Below are positions 55,701 to 64,000 of a stretch of 64,000 bases of DNA, piece after piece (positions within the stretch are counted from its first letter, which is position 1; the number at the start of each line of letters is the position of its first letter). Made by a program: the position numbers and the translations under genes. The DNA lies in assembly GCF_000147815.2 (NCBI RefSeq), contig NC_015957.1:9114001-9178000 (forward strand), read 5' to 3'. The notes beneath the pieces were generated by a model. That model did not search any database. It worked only from the letters and a program-made list of their open reading frames with translations, and had not been told where the DNA came from. This stretch comes from Streptomyces violaceusniger Tu 4113. Its GTDB lineage: Bacteria > Actinomycetota > Actinomycetes > Streptomycetales > Streptomycetaceae.

Positions 55701-58700
55701 CAGGCTCAGCAGGGCCTCGACCCAGTAGCGGCTGCGCTGGAAGGCGTACGTCGGCAGCGCGACCTTCCGCGCGCCCGTACCGGCGAAGAACGCCTCCCAG
55801 TCCGGGGCCAGGCCACGGACGTACAGCCCGGCCAGCGCGCCGGTCAGCGCCTCGGCCTCCGGCCTGCCCTTGCGCAGCGCGGGCAGCAGCTCGGCCGCGT
55901 CGGGCTCGGCCAGGCAGTCCTGCGCCATGGCGGTGAGGACACCGTCGGGGCCCAGCTCCACGAAGGTGGTCACGCCCCGGGCTTCGAGGGTGCGGACACC
56001 ATCGAGGAAGCGCACGGCCTCCCGGACGTGGCGCACCCAGAAGTCGGGGCTGGTGATCTCCTCGGCGGAGACCAGCTCGCCCGTCAGGTTGGACACGACG
56101 GGGATGCGCGGGGCCTCGTAGGTCAGCCCCTGCGCGATGTCGCGGAACGCCTCCACCATGCCGTCCATACGCGGCGAGTGGAACGCGTGGCTGACGGTGA
56201 GGCGCTTGGTCTTACGGCCCTGCGCCTCGAACGCCGCGGCGATCTCCAGAGCCGCGTCCTCATCACCCGCGACCACGACCGACGTCGGCCCGTTGAGCGC
56301 GGCGATCGACACCCGCTCGGTCAGCAGCGGCGCCACCTCGTCCTCGGACGCCTGGACTGCGATCATCACGCCACCGGCCGGAAGCTCCTGCATCAACCGT
56401 CCGCGGGCGGCCACCAGCTTCGCCGCGTCCGCGAGCGAGAACACGCCCGCCACATGCGCGGCGGCCAGCTCACCAATCGAATGGCCCGACAGGAAGTCCG
56501 CCTTCAGACCCCAGGTCTCCACCAGCCGGAACAGCGCCACCTCGATGGCGAACAGCGCGGGCTGGGTGAACCCGGTCCGGTCCAGTGCGGTGGCGTCGTC
56601 GCCGAACAGCACATCCCGCAGCGGCCGCTCCAGATGCGCGTCCAGGTGGGCGCACACCTCGTCCAGCGCGTCCGCGAACACCGGGAAGGTGTCATACAGC
56701 TCACGGCCCATGCCGAGCCGCTGGCTGCCCTGCCCGGTGAACAGGAACGCCACCTTGCCACCGGCCACCGAGCCCTCGACCAGGCCCGGCACCTCGGACT
56801 CGCCCCGCGCCAGCGCCGCGAGACCGGCCGACAGCCCGTCCCCGCTGTCCGCGGTGAGCACGGCCCGGTGGTCCAGGGCGGCGCGGGTCGTGGCGAGCGA
56901 GTAGGCCACATCGGTGGCGGCCGGTGCGGTCTCGCCGCGGAGGTGGGCCAGGAGCCGTTCGGCCTGGCCGCGTACGGCGGCCGGGGACTTGGCCGACAGC
57001 ACCCACGGCACCGTCGGCAGCTCCACCGCCGGAGCGACGACGGGGGTCTCCGCAGGCTGCGGGGCCTGCTCCAGCAGGGTGTGCGCGTTGGTGCCGCTGA
57101 TGCCGAACGCGGAGACCGCCGCCCGGCGCGGACGGCCGGTCTCCGGCCACTCCCGCGCCTCGGTCAGCAGCTCCAGCTCCCCGCCGGACCAGTCGACATG
57201 CGGCGTCGGCTCGTCCACGTGCAGGGTCGGCGGCAGCACACCGTGCCGCAGCGCCAGCACCATCTTCATCACTCCGGCGACACCGGCCGCGGCCTGCGTA
57301 TGCCCGATGTTGGACTTGATGGAGCCGAGCAGCAGGGGCCGCTCGGGGTCCCGCTCCTGCCCGTAGGTGGCCAGCAGCGCCTGCGCCTCGATCGGGTCGC
57401 CCAGCGTCGTACCGGTGCCGTGCGCCTCGACCGCGTCCACCTCGGAGGCGGACAGACCCGCACCGGCCAGCGCCTGCCGGATCACCCGCTGCTGCGAGGG
57501 ACCATTCGGCGCCGTCAGACCGTTGGACGCACCGTCCTGGTTGATCGCGGAGCCGCGGACGACCGCCAGCACCTCATGGCCATGGCGCTGGGCGTCCGAC
57601 AGCCGCTCCACGAGCAGCATGCCCACGCCCTCGCCCCAACCGGTGCCATCCGCACCGGCCGCGAACGCCTTGATCCGCCCGTCCTCCGCCAGCCCACGCT
57701 GACGACTGAAGTCCACGAACGAACCCGGCGTCGACATCACCGTCACACCACCGGCCAACGCCAACGCGCACTCACCCGCCCGCAACGCCTGAATCGCCCA
57801 GTGCAACGCCACCAACGACGACGAACAGGCCGTATCCACCGTCACCGCCGGGCCCTCAAGACCCAGCGCATACGACACCCGACCCGACATCACACTGGCC
57901 GCGTTACCCGTCCCCATGAAGCCATCGCCGCCGTCCGGCGAGTGGAGGACGAGCGACATGTAGTCCTGGCCGTTGGTGCCCGCGAACACGCCGACCTGCC
58001 GGCCGCGCAGCGTCGTCGGGTCGATCCCGGCCCGCTCGAACGCCTCCCACGACGTCTCCAGCAGCAACCGCTGCTGCGGATCCATCGCGAGGGCCTCACG
58101 CGGCGAGATGCCGAAGAACGAGGCGTCGAAGTCCCCGGCGTCCGCCAGGAATCCGCCCTCGCGGACATAGCTGGTGTTCTCGGTGGCGGAGTCCGGGTCG
58201 TACAGCGCCTCCAGGTCCCAGCCACGGTCGGCCGGGAAGCCCGTCACCGCGTCCTGCCCGGAGACCAGCAGCCGCCACAGCTCCTCCGGCGAGCGCACGC
58301 CGCCCGGGAAGCGGCAGCTCATGCCGACGATCGCGATCGGATCGTCGGCTACGGCCACCGTCGTGGACGGCACACCCGCGACCGTCTCGGCCGCGCTCTC
58401 CTCGCCCAGGATCTCCGTACGGAGGTGGGCGGCGAGCGCCGAGGACGACGGGTAGTCGTACACCAGCGTGGGCGGCAGCCGCAGCCCGGTCACGGTGTTC
58501 ATGCGGTTGCGCAGTTCGACGGCCGTCAGCGAGTCGAAGCCCAGATCCCGGAACGCCCGGTCCGCCTCCACCGCCTCCGCGTCGGAGTGGCCCAGCACAT
58601 CGGCCACGGCCGAGCGCACCAGGTCCAGCAGCATCCGCTCGCGCTCGGCCGCCGGGACCCCCGCGAGCCACTGGGCCGGCGAGGACTCGTCCGCGCCGCC

Positions 58701-61700
58701 ACCGGCCGCACGGGCCGTCCGCCCGCCCTCGGCCTCCAGCGCGGTACGCACCTCGGGCAGCTCCAGCAGCAGCGGGCTCGGCCGGGAGGCGGTGAAACCG
58801 GGGGCCAGCCGCTCCCAGTCGATGTCCGCGACCGTCACCGCGGCCTCGTCCAGATCCAGCGCGCGCTGCAGCGCGGCGATGGCCAGGTCCGCCGCCATCG
58901 GCGGCACACCGGCGCGGCGCATGCGCTGCGCCAGCGCGTCGTCCGCGGCCATCCCGCCCTCGGCCCACGGGCCCCAGGCCACCGAGGTGGCGGGCAGGCC
59001 CTCGGCCCGGCGGCGCTCGGCGAGCGCGTCCAGGAAGGCGTTCGCGGCCGCGTAGTTGGCCTGACCGGCGGCGCCGATCGAGCCCGCGAACGAGGAGAAC
59101 AGGATGAAGGCCGTCAGGTCCAGGTCCCGTGTCAGCTCGTGCAGGTTGGCCGCGGCGTCGGCCTTGGCGCGCAGGACGGAGGCGAAGCGCTCGGGGGTCA
59201 GCGACTCCAGAACGCCGTCGTCCAGCACCCCGGCCGCGTGCACCACCGCCGTCAGCGGCAGTTCGGCCGGAAGCCCCGCCACCAGGGCGGCCATCGCCTC
59301 GCGGTCGGCGGCGTCGCAGGCCGCGACGGTGACCCGGGCGCCCGAGGCGGCGAGTTCGTCCCGCAGCTCGGCCGCACCGGGGGCGTCGAGGCCCCGGCGA
59401 CTGGTGAGCACCACGTGTTCGGCGCCCTTGTCGATCAGCCAGCGGGCCACCTGCGCGCCCAGCGCGCCCGTACCGCCGGTCACCAGGACCGAGCCCGCGC
59501 CCGGCCGCCAGTCGCGGCCACGCTCGGTGGTGGCGGACCGGGTCAGCCGGCGGCCGAAGACGCCGGAGGCGCGCACCGCCACCTGGTCCTCGCCCGCGCC
59601 ACCGGCCAGCACGCCCGCCAGCCGCGACAGCGCCCGGTCGTCCACCGTCTCCGGCAGATCGACGAGACCGCCCCACCGCTCGGCCAGTTCCAGGGCCGCG
59701 ACCCGGCCCAGGCCCCAGACCCGGGCCTGCCACGGGTCCACCGGCCCGTCCGCCCGGCCGGTCGAGACCGCGCCGCGCGTGGCGACCCACAGCGGCGCGT
59801 CCACGCCCAGATCGCCCAGCGCCTGCGCCAGGGCGGCCGTGCGGACCAGCCCGTCGGCGCCCTCGGTGCTTTCGGTGCTTTCGGTGCCTTCGGCGAGGGC
59901 CGGGAGTGCGAACACCCCGGCCGGCGGAGCGTCGGCGACCGCCTCACGCAGCCGCTCGGCCATGCCCGTACGGTCCGTGGCGGCCAGCTCGACCCGCTGA
60001 ACCTCGGCGCCGCGTGCGGACAGCGTCCGTACGACACCCTCGGCCAGCGTGCCGTCCGCCTCGTCAGCGGTGGTGACGACCAGCCAGCGGCCGGTCAGCG
60101 CCCCCTCGGCACGGGCGGCCACCGGCTTCCAGGTCACCTGGTAGCGCCAGGCGTCCACGGTGGACCGCTCGCCCTGGCGGCGGCGCCACGAGGACAGCAT
60201 CGGCAGAACGGCGCCCAGCGAGGAGAGCGCGTCGGCGTCCTCGGACTGCAGCGTCCCGGCCAGGGCCTCCAGGTCCTCGCGCTCGACGGCCTCCCAGAAC
60301 CGCGCGTCCACGGAATCCATGGCCGCGACGGCCTCGCGGACCTCCTCCGGGTCCTCCACCCAGAAGCGCTGCCGCTGGAAGGCGTAGGTCGGCAGCTCGA
60401 TGGCGCGGGCTCCCGTACCGGCGAAGAACGCCGACCAGTCCAGGGCGAGCCCCCGGGTGTGCAGCGCGGCGAGGGCCGCCGTCAGCGCCCCCGGCTCGGT
60501 ACGTCCCTTACGGAGCGCCGAGACGAAGGCGGCGGCATCGCCGGTGACGCACTCCTGGGCCATGGCGGTGAGGACACCGTCGGGGCCCAACTCGACGTAG
60601 GTGGTGACGCCCTGGGCTTCCAGCGTCCGGACGCCATTGAGGAAACGGACCGCTTCGCGGACGTGGCGCACCCAGAAGCCGGCGGTCGCGATCTCCTCGG
60701 CGGAGACGACGCCACCGGTGAGGTTGGAGACGATCGGGATGCGGGGGGCCTCGTAGGTCAGCCCCTCCACAACCTCACGGAACGCCTCCAGCATCCCGTC
60801 CATACGCGGCGAGTGGAACGCGTGACTGACCGTGAGGCGCCTGGTCTTCCGGCCCTGCGCCTCGAACGACGCCGCGATCTCCAGGGCCGCGTCCTCGTCG
60901 CCCGCGATGACCACGGAAGTGGGCCCATTGAGGGCGGCGATGCCGGCCCGCTCGGTCAGCAGCGGCAGCACCTCCTCCTCCGACGCCTGGACGGCGATCA
61001 TCGCGCCACCGGCCGGAAGCTCCTGCATCAAACGGCCACGCGCGGCCACCAGCTTCGCCGCGTCGGCGAGCGAGAGCACCCCCGCCACATGCGCGGCGGC
61101 CAGCTCACCGATCGAATGCCCGGAGAGGAAGTCGGGCCGCAGCCCCCACGCCTCCACCAGCCGGAACAACGCCACCTCAACCGCGAACAACGCGGGCTGA
61201 GTGAACCCCGTCCGGTCCAGCGCCTCCGCATCGGCCCCGAACAGCACGTCCTTCAAAGGACGCTCAAGGTGCGCGTCCAGCTCCGCGCACACCGCGTCCA
61301 GCGCCTCCGCGAACACCGGATAGGCGTCGTACAGCTCACGCCCCATCCTCAGCCGCTGGCTCCCCTGCCCCGTGAACAGGAACGCCACCTTGCCGCCCTC
61401 GGCCACCGTCCCCTGGACCAGCCCCGCGGCCGACTCGCCGCGCGCCAGCGCCTCCAGGCCGGACAGCAGCCCGTCCCGGTCCTCGCCGACGACGACCGCG
61501 CGCCGCTCCAGCGCCGCCCGGCCCGTCGCCAGGGCGTGACCGACGTCCGTGGCGTCCAGGTCGGGGTGGGTGCCGAGGTGGGCGAGGAGCCGTTCGGCCT
61601 GGCCGCGGAGGGCGGCCTCGGACTTGCCCGAGAGCACCCACGGCACCGTCGGCAGCTCCGCCACCGGACCGGTCGCGGGGATCTCCTCGGGGGCCGGGGG

Positions 61701-64000
61701 CTGCTCGATGATCGTGTGCGCGTTGGTACCGCTCACGCCGAACGACGAGATGCCCGCCCGGCGCGGCCGGCCGAGCTCCGGCCACGGCCGGGCCTCGGTC
61801 AGCAGCTCGAGGTCGCCCGCCGACCAGTCCACATGCGGGGTGGGCTCGTCGATGTGCAGCGTCTGCGGGAGCACGCCGTGCCGCATCGCCATGATCATCT
61901 TGATGATGCCCGCGACACCCGCGGCGGCCTGGGTGTGGCCGATGTTGGACTTCAGCGAGCCGAGCCACAGGGGCTGCCCCTCCGGCCGGCTGCGGCCGTA
62001 GGTGGCGAGCAGGGCCTGGGCCTCGATCGGGTCGCCCAGCGTCGTGCCCGTGCCGTGCGCCTCCACCACATCGACATCGGCGGTGGTGAGCCGGGCGCTG
62101 GTCAGCGCGTCGCGGATGACGCGCTGCTGGGACGGGCCGTTGGGCGCCGTCAGACCGTTGGAAGCACCGTCCTGGTTGATGGCCGAGCCCCGCACGATCG
62201 CCAGGACGCGGTGTCCGTTGCGCCGCGCGTCCGAGAGCCGCTCGACGAGCAGCATGCCCGCGCCCTCGCCCCAGCCGGTGCCGTCCGCCGACGCCGCGAA
62301 GGACTTGCAGCGGCCGTCGGTGGACAGGCCCTGCTGGCGGCTGAAGTCGATGAACGTGTCCGGGGTGGCCATGACGGTCACACCACCGGCCAGCGCCAGC
62401 GAGCACTCGCCGTTGCGCAGCGCCTGCGCGGCCAGGTGCAGTGCCACCAGCGACGACGAGCACGCCGTGTCGATGGTGACCGCCGGGCCCTCGAGCCCGA
62501 AGGTGTACGCCACCCGGCCCGAGGCGATGGACCCCGCGCCGCCCGTGCCGAGGTAGCCCTCGAGTCCCTCGGGGACGGCGGTCAGCCGGGTCAGATAGTC
62601 GTGGTACATGACGCCCGCGAAGACACCGGTCTTGCTGCCGCGTACGGCCGCCGGGTCGATGCCCGCGCGCTCGAACGCCTCCCACGACGTCTCCAGCAGC
62701 AACCGCTGCTGCGGATCCATCGCCATGGCCTCGCGCGGGTTGATCCCGAAGAAGTCCGGGTCGAAGTCGGCGGCGTCGTGCAGGAAGCCGCCCTCGCGGG
62801 TGTAGCTGGTGCCCACCTGGTCGGGGTCGTCGCTGTAGAGCGCGTCGAGGTCCCAGCCACGGTCGGCGGGGAACGGGGAGATGGCGTCGGTGGCACCCGT
62901 GACGAGCTGCCACAACTCCTCGGGGGTGGTGACCCCGCCCGGGTAACGGCAGCTCATCCCGACGATGACGATCGGGTCGTCGTCGGTGGCGGCCGTGACC
63001 GGCACCGGCGTGTGCACCTCCGCCTGCTCCTCGCCCACCAGCTCGGTCCGCAGATGGCGGGCCAGGACCTGCGGGTCCGGATAGTCGAAGATGAGGGTCG
63101 CGGGCAGCCGTAGCCCGGTAACGGAGTTGAGCTGATTGCGCAGCTCCACGGCCGTGAGCGAGTCGAAGCCCAGGTCCTTGAACGCCCGCCCGGAGCCGAT
63201 GGTCTCCGCACCCGCGTAGCCGAGTACGGTCGCCACCTGCGCCCGGACCAGGTCCAGCAGCAGCCGCTCCTGCTCCGCCGTGCTCAGCCCGGCGAGCCGC
63301 CCGGCCAGACCGGTCTCGCCGCCCGCCGCGACCGCGTCCACCGCGCGCCGCGCCGGGACCCGCACCAGACCGCGCAGCAGCGGCGAGATCGCGGGCTGGT
63401 TGCGCAGCGCCGCGAGGTCCAGCCGCATCGGCACCAGCGACGCCTCGTCGACGGTCAGCGCGGCGTCGAAGAGCCGCAGCCCCTCCGCCACCGGCAGCGG
63501 GGGCACTCCGGCCCGCCGCATCCGGGTGAGGTCGGCCTCGTCCAGGGTGTCGCCCATACCGCCACCGGCCCACAGGCCCCACGCCAGCGAGGTGGCCGGC
63601 AGGCCCTGGGCGGCGCGGTGCTGGGCAAGGGCGTCCAGGAAGACGTTGGCCGCCGCGTAGTTGCCCTGGCCGGGGCCGCCGAAGACGCCGGCGGCGGAGG
63701 AGAAGAGCACGAACGCCGAGAGGTCCTGGTCTCGGGTCAGCTCGTGCAGGTTCCAGGCGGCGTCCGCCTTCGGGCGCATGACGTTTTCGACGCGCTCGGG
63801 TGTCAGCGAGCCGATCACACCGTCGTCCAGCACACCGGCGGTATGCACGACGGCCGTGAGCGGATGGTCGGCGGGGATGGCGGCGAGGGTCGCGGCGAGC
63901 GCGTCCCGGTCCGCCACATCACACGCCGCCCAGCGCACGCTCGCGCCCAACTCGGCCAGTTCGGCGCCGAGTTCGGCCGCTCCCGGCGCCTGGTCGCCAC
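52704..64000 (-). CDS. modular type I PKS, 5'-truncated by the window edge (modules A-partial, B, C)
   Basis: The frame is open to position 64000, so the first visible residues ([12 protein letters not shown]) are inside a KR and the true start lies outside the window. The visible order is partial KR-ACP, KS-AT-KR-ACP, KS-AT-DH-KR-ACP, docking tail (FDFIDKRFG). Both complete ATs are malonyl type ([16 protein letters not shown]). Module B should leave a hydroxyl and module C an alkene, but the AT of B has an unusual Arg and the KR of C lacks the usual Ser. KS cysteine codons are at 62462-62460 and 57827-57825; ACP serine codons at 63161-63159, 58532-58530 and 53106-53104. The gene precedes the single-module PKS by 64 bp and, by gene order, hands its chain to it. 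Confidence 0.95.
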   Translation of the reverse strand, partial: GDQAPGAAELGAELAELGASVRWAACDVADRDALAATLAAIPADHPLTAVVHTAGVLDDGVIGSLTPERVENVMRPKADAAWNLHELTRDQDLSAFVLFSSAAGVFGGPGQGNYAAANVFLDALAQHRAAQGLPATSLAWGLWAGGGMGDTLDEADLTRMRRAGVPPLPVAEGLRLFDAALTVDEASLVPMRLDLAALRNQPAISPLLRGLVRVPARRAVDAVAAGGETGLAGRLAGLSTAEQERLLLDLVRAQVATVLGYAGAETIGSGRAFKDLGFDSLTAVELRNQLNSVTGLRLPATLIFDYPDPQVLARHLRTELVGEEQAEVHTPVPVTAATDDDPIVIVGMSCRYPGGVTTPEELWQLVTGATDAISPFPADRGWDLDALYSDDPDQVGTSYTREGGFLHDAADFDPDFFGINPREAMAMDPQQRLLLETSWEAFERAGIDPAAVRGSKTGVFAGVMYHDYLTRLTAVPEGLEGYLGTGGAGSIASGRVAYTFGLEGPAVTIDTACSSSLVALHLAAQALRNGECSLALAGGVTVMATPDTFIDFSRQQGLSTDGRCKSFAASADGTGWGEGAGMLLVERLSDARRNGHRVLAIVRGSAINQDGASNGLTAPNGPSQQRVIRDALTSARLTTADVDVVEAHGTGTTLGDPIEAQALLATYGRSRPEGQPLWLGSLKSNIGHTQAAAGVAGIIKMIMAMRHGVLPQTLHIDEPTPHVDWSAGDLELLTEARPWPELGRPRRAGISSFGVSGTNAHTIIEQPPAPEEIPATGPVAELPTVPWVLSGKSEAALRGQAERLLAHLGTHPDLDATDVGHALATGRAALERRAVVVGEDRDGLLSGLEALARGESAAGLVQGTVAEGGKVAFLFTGQGSQRLRMGRELYDAYPVFAEALDAVCAELDAHLERPLKDVLFGADAEALDRTGFTQPALFAVEVALFRLVEAWGLRPDFLSGHSIGELAAAHVAGVLSLADAAKLVAARGRLMQELPAGGAMIAVQASEEEVLPLLTERAGIAALNGPTSVVIAGDEDAALEIAASFEAQGRKTRRLTVSHAFHSPRMDGMLEAFREVVEGLTYEAPRIPIVSNLTGGVVSAEEIATAGFWVRHVREAVRFLNGVRTLEAQGVTTYVELGPDGVLTAMAQECVTGDAAAFVSALRKGRTEPGALTAALAALHTRGLALDWSAFFAGTGARAIELPTYAFQRQRFWVEDPEEVREAVAAMDSVDARFWEAVEREDLEALAGTLQSEDADALSSLGAVLPMLSSWRRRQGERSTVDAWRYQVTWKPVAARAEGALTGRWLVVTTADEADGTLAEGVVRTLSARGAEVQRVELAATDRTGMAERLREAVADAPPAGVFALPALAEGTESTESTEGADGLVRTAALAQALGDLGVDAPLWVATRGAVSTGRADGPVDPWQARVWGLGRVAALELAERWGGLVDLPETVDDRALSRLAGVLAGGAGEDQVAVRASGVFGRRLTRSATTERGRDWRPGAGSVLVTGGTGALGAQVARWLIDKGAEHVVLTSRRGLDAPGAAELRDELAASGARVTVAACDAADREAMAALVAGLPAELPLTAVVHAAGVLDDGVLESLTPERFASVLRAKADAAANLHELTRDLDLTAFILFSSFAGSIGAAGQANYAAANAFLDALAERRRAEGLPATSVAWGPWAEGGMAADDALAQRMRRAGVPPMAADLAIAALQRALDLDEAAVTVADIDWERLAPGFTASRPSPLLLELPEVRTALEAEGGRTARAAGGGADESSPAQWLAGVPAAERERMLLDLVRSAVADVLGHSDAEAVEADRAFRDLGFDSLTAVELRNRMNTVTGLRLPPTLVYDYPSSSALAAHLRTEILGEESAAETVAGVPSTTVAVADDPIAIVGMSCRFPGGVRSPEELWRLLVSGQDAVTGFPADRGWDLEALYDPDSATENTSYVREGGFLADAGDFDASFFGISPREALAMDPQQRLLLETSWEAFERAGIDPTTLRGRQVGVFAGTNGQDYMSLVLHSPDGGDGFMGTGNAASVMSGRVSYALGLEGPAVTVDTACSSSLVALHWAIQALRAGECALALAGGVTVMSTPGSFVDFSRQRGLAEDGRIKAFAAGADGTGWGEGVGMLLVERLSDAQRHGHEVLAVVRGSAINQDGASNGLTAPNGPSQQRVIRQALAGAGLSASEVDAVEAHGTGTTLGDPIEAQALLATYGQERDPERPLLLGSIKSNIGHTQAAAGVAGVMKMVLALRHGVLPPTLHVDEPTPHVDWSGGELELLTEAREWPETGRPRRAAVSAFGISGTNAHTLLEQAPQPAETPVVAPAVELPTVPWVLSAKSPAAVRGQAERLLAHLRGETAPAATDVAYSLATTRAALDHRAVLTADSGDGLSAGLAALARGESEVPGLVEGSVAGGKVAFLFTGQGSQRLGMGRELYDTFPVFADALDEVCAHLDAHLERPLRDVLFGDDATALDRTGFTQPALFAIEVALFRLVETWGLKADFLSGHSIGELAAAHVAGVFSLADAAKLVAARGRLMQELPAGGVMIAVQASEDEVAPLLTERVSIAALNGPTSVVVAGDEDAALEIAAAFEAQGRKTKRLTVSHAFHSPRMDGMVEAFRDIAQGLTYEAPRIPVVSNLTGELVSAEEITSPDFWVRHVREAVRFLDGVRTLEARGVTTFVELGPDGVLTAMAQDCLAEPDAAELLPALRKGRPEAEALTGALAGLYVRGLAPDWEAFFAGTGARKVALPTYAFQRSRYWVEALLSLDEVASAGLGSADHPLLGAAVELPDADAYVFSGRLSLASHTWLADHTVADTAVLPGSAFVELAVRAGDHVGCALLEELTLDEPLILPERGGVRLRVSVGEPDTDGRRPLGVYARDERAEADRPWTRHAAGVLASGEALAGAAPAGEALAGGGAEALSVWPPADAEAVDTDELYASMARAGLLHGPAFQGLRRVWRRGEELFAEVRVAAERQPEAARFALHPALLDGALQPLALGAGGAAVARSWRGVSLYAVGAEALRVRLALTEDGAVSMVAADETGALVASVDALETGALEVDRIAGATASDRHESLFRIDWAPVAAPSKEPSTASSQTASAGFAVIGGDELKLSVALETAGFRATVHDDLVSLNAAVEAGEAAPDTVLVPFPPEPGAEGGLAAGAHTATHRVLGLLQEWLNGGRPGSARLVVVTRGAVAAAADPAVSDLVHAPVWGLLRSAQTENPGQFVLLDVDGEVSYPALAAALDSGEPELALRAGAAYAPRLARVETPQAAETSGKKAIDPTGTATDPTRTATGPTGKAIDPDGTVLITGATGGLGRLFARHLATAYGVRHLLLTSRSGPAADGMAELVAELGELGAEATVAACDAADREALAGLLATIPADRPLTAVVHTAGVLDDGVIDMLTPERVDTALRPKVDAAVNLHELTRELDLSAFVLFSAAAGTLGGAGQGGYAAANVFLDALAGHRRATGRTALSLVWGMWAEERGMGGRLGEADQQRAARGGVLPLSAEEGLALFDAAHAVADEAVLVPVRLEMATLRAAAATGELLPLYRGLVRTPVRRAATGGPAAPEAVADTGDGTLAQRLAGQSEAQQQLTALDLVRRQVAAVLGYASKDQVGAEQAFKELGFDSLTAVELRNRLNAATGLRLTATLVYDYPTPVALARHLRQEVAPEADGPGVSVLEELERLENSLSSLTPEDLASVTEDEAAHANIAVRLQTLLAKWNDVRRTADDAGADAEADAFEEVSDDDLFDFIDKRFGNG
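54075..54158. repeat. 21-bp tandem repeat in the module C DH-KR linker
   Basis: Four 21-bp units encoding [21 protein letters not shown] and IDPDGTV, ending at the first strand of the KR nucleotide-binding fold. The last unit is part of the conserved KR start, so the repeat appears to have grown outward from it. Confidence 0.8.
57440..57919. repeat. near-identical KS block, copy in module C
   Basis: Partner of 41701-42180. The neighbouring segment that encodes the variable KS loop ([11 protein letters not shown] here, [11 protein letters not shown] in F) differs. Confidence 0.72.
58347..62984 (-). other. module B: KS-AT(malonyl)-KR-ACP with an altered AT motif
   Basis: KS has [15 protein letters not shown] and KSNIGH. 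The AT serine codon is at 61115 (GHSIGEL), with HAFHS. In the AT N-terminal motif the usual [10 protein letters not shown] reads [10 protein letters not shown] because codon 61349-61347 is AGG. KR has [11 protein letters not shown], Ser (codon at 59093) and a normal YAAAN; there is no DH, so a hydroxyl is predicted. The linker before the KR core has a short Thr-Glu-Ser repeat ([12 protein letters not shown]). Confidence 0.85.
61081..61392. repeat. near-identical AT block, copy in module B
   Basis: Partner of 29661-29972. It covers the AT from the GQGSQ motif to the GHSIGEL active-site region. Confidence 0.82.
62985..64000 (-). other. module A (3' part only): KR-ACP
   Basis: The KR has LDD, Ser (codon at 63698), Tyr (63659) and [20 protein letters not shown]. 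The ACP serine is at 63161. The KR wording ([25 protein letters not shown]) is the version found in the DH-containing modules here, not the KR-only ones, so module A probably also has a DH outside the window. It closely matches the KR-ACP of module F. Confidence 0.8.

Larger units (their letters stand above)
52704..58346 (-). other. module C: KS-AT(malonyl)-DH-KR(atypical)-ACP plus docking tail
   Basis: KS Cys codon is at 57827 and AT Ser codon at 56480. DH His is at 55568 in [11 protein letters not shown] and DH Asp at 55031 in DGALQ. KR has TGATGGLG and LDD, but the position 13 residues before Tyr (codon 53639) is Ala (codon 53678; [10 protein letters not shown]) rather than Ser. ACP Ser is at 53106. 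An alkene is predicted if the KR still works; a ketone if not. It is the most divergent DH module in the window ([10 protein letters not shown] in the [15 protein letters not shown] in the DH). Confidence 0.83.

Noticed and set aside
52704..63950. A start codon at 63950 for the rightmost PKS
   Set aside because: That codon is a TTG inside a KR domain. The frame stays open and KR-like to position 64000, so the gene is truncated by the window rather than starting there.

Overview
The window is the interior of a very large modular type I polyketide synthase (PKS) locus from a high-GC actinobacterium, almost certainly Streptomyces or a close relative. The evidence is very high GC at third codon positions, genes of up to 7,224 codons, N- and C-terminal docking peptides of actinomycete type, and a repeat of the kind scattered between Streptomyces genes. 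All real genes read right to left on the minus strand. No tailoring, transport, regulatory or RNA gene lies in the window. No loading module, enoylreductase or thioesterase is visible.

Layout in the direction of transcription. (i) 64000-52704 is a PKS gene whose 5' end is outside the window: the tail of one module (A), then modules B and C. (ii) 52639-47663 is a single-module PKS (D). (iii) 47402-47662 is the only sizeable intergenic gap; it carries candidate promoters and a palindrome. (iv) 47401-31745 is a three-module PKS (E, F, G). (v) 31693-10019 is a four-module PKS (H, I, J, K). (vi) 9962-348 is a two-module PKS (L, M). (vii) 291-1 is the first 97 codons of a further PKS. Apart from the 261-bp gap, the genes are 51-64 bp apart, as expected for co-transcription.

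How the genes work together. Each module has KS, AT and ACP domains plus a reductive set of either KR alone (B, D, E, L, M) or DH-KR (C, F, G, H, I, J, K, and probably A). AT motifs predict malonyl-CoA for every module except D, L and M, which carry methylmalonyl motifs. If the proteins dock in gene order, modules F to K are six consecutive malonyl DH-KR modules and would build a conjugated hexaene. That stretch is preceded by a hydroxyl-forming module (E) and a methylmalonyl module whose KR is clearly dead (D). It is followed by two methyl-branched modules (L, M). The product is therefore probably a large polyene polyketide. The compound cannot be named from this window, and gene order need not equal biosynthetic order.

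Main oddities: a KR in module D that has lost catalytic Ser, Tyr and the LDD motif; KRs in C and M lacking the usual Ser; a Gly-to-Arg change in the AT of module B inside an otherwise near-identical copy of the module H AT; an intergenic-type Streptomyces repeat read in frame through module H; and mosaic near-identical blocks with distinctive codon choice shared between modules.
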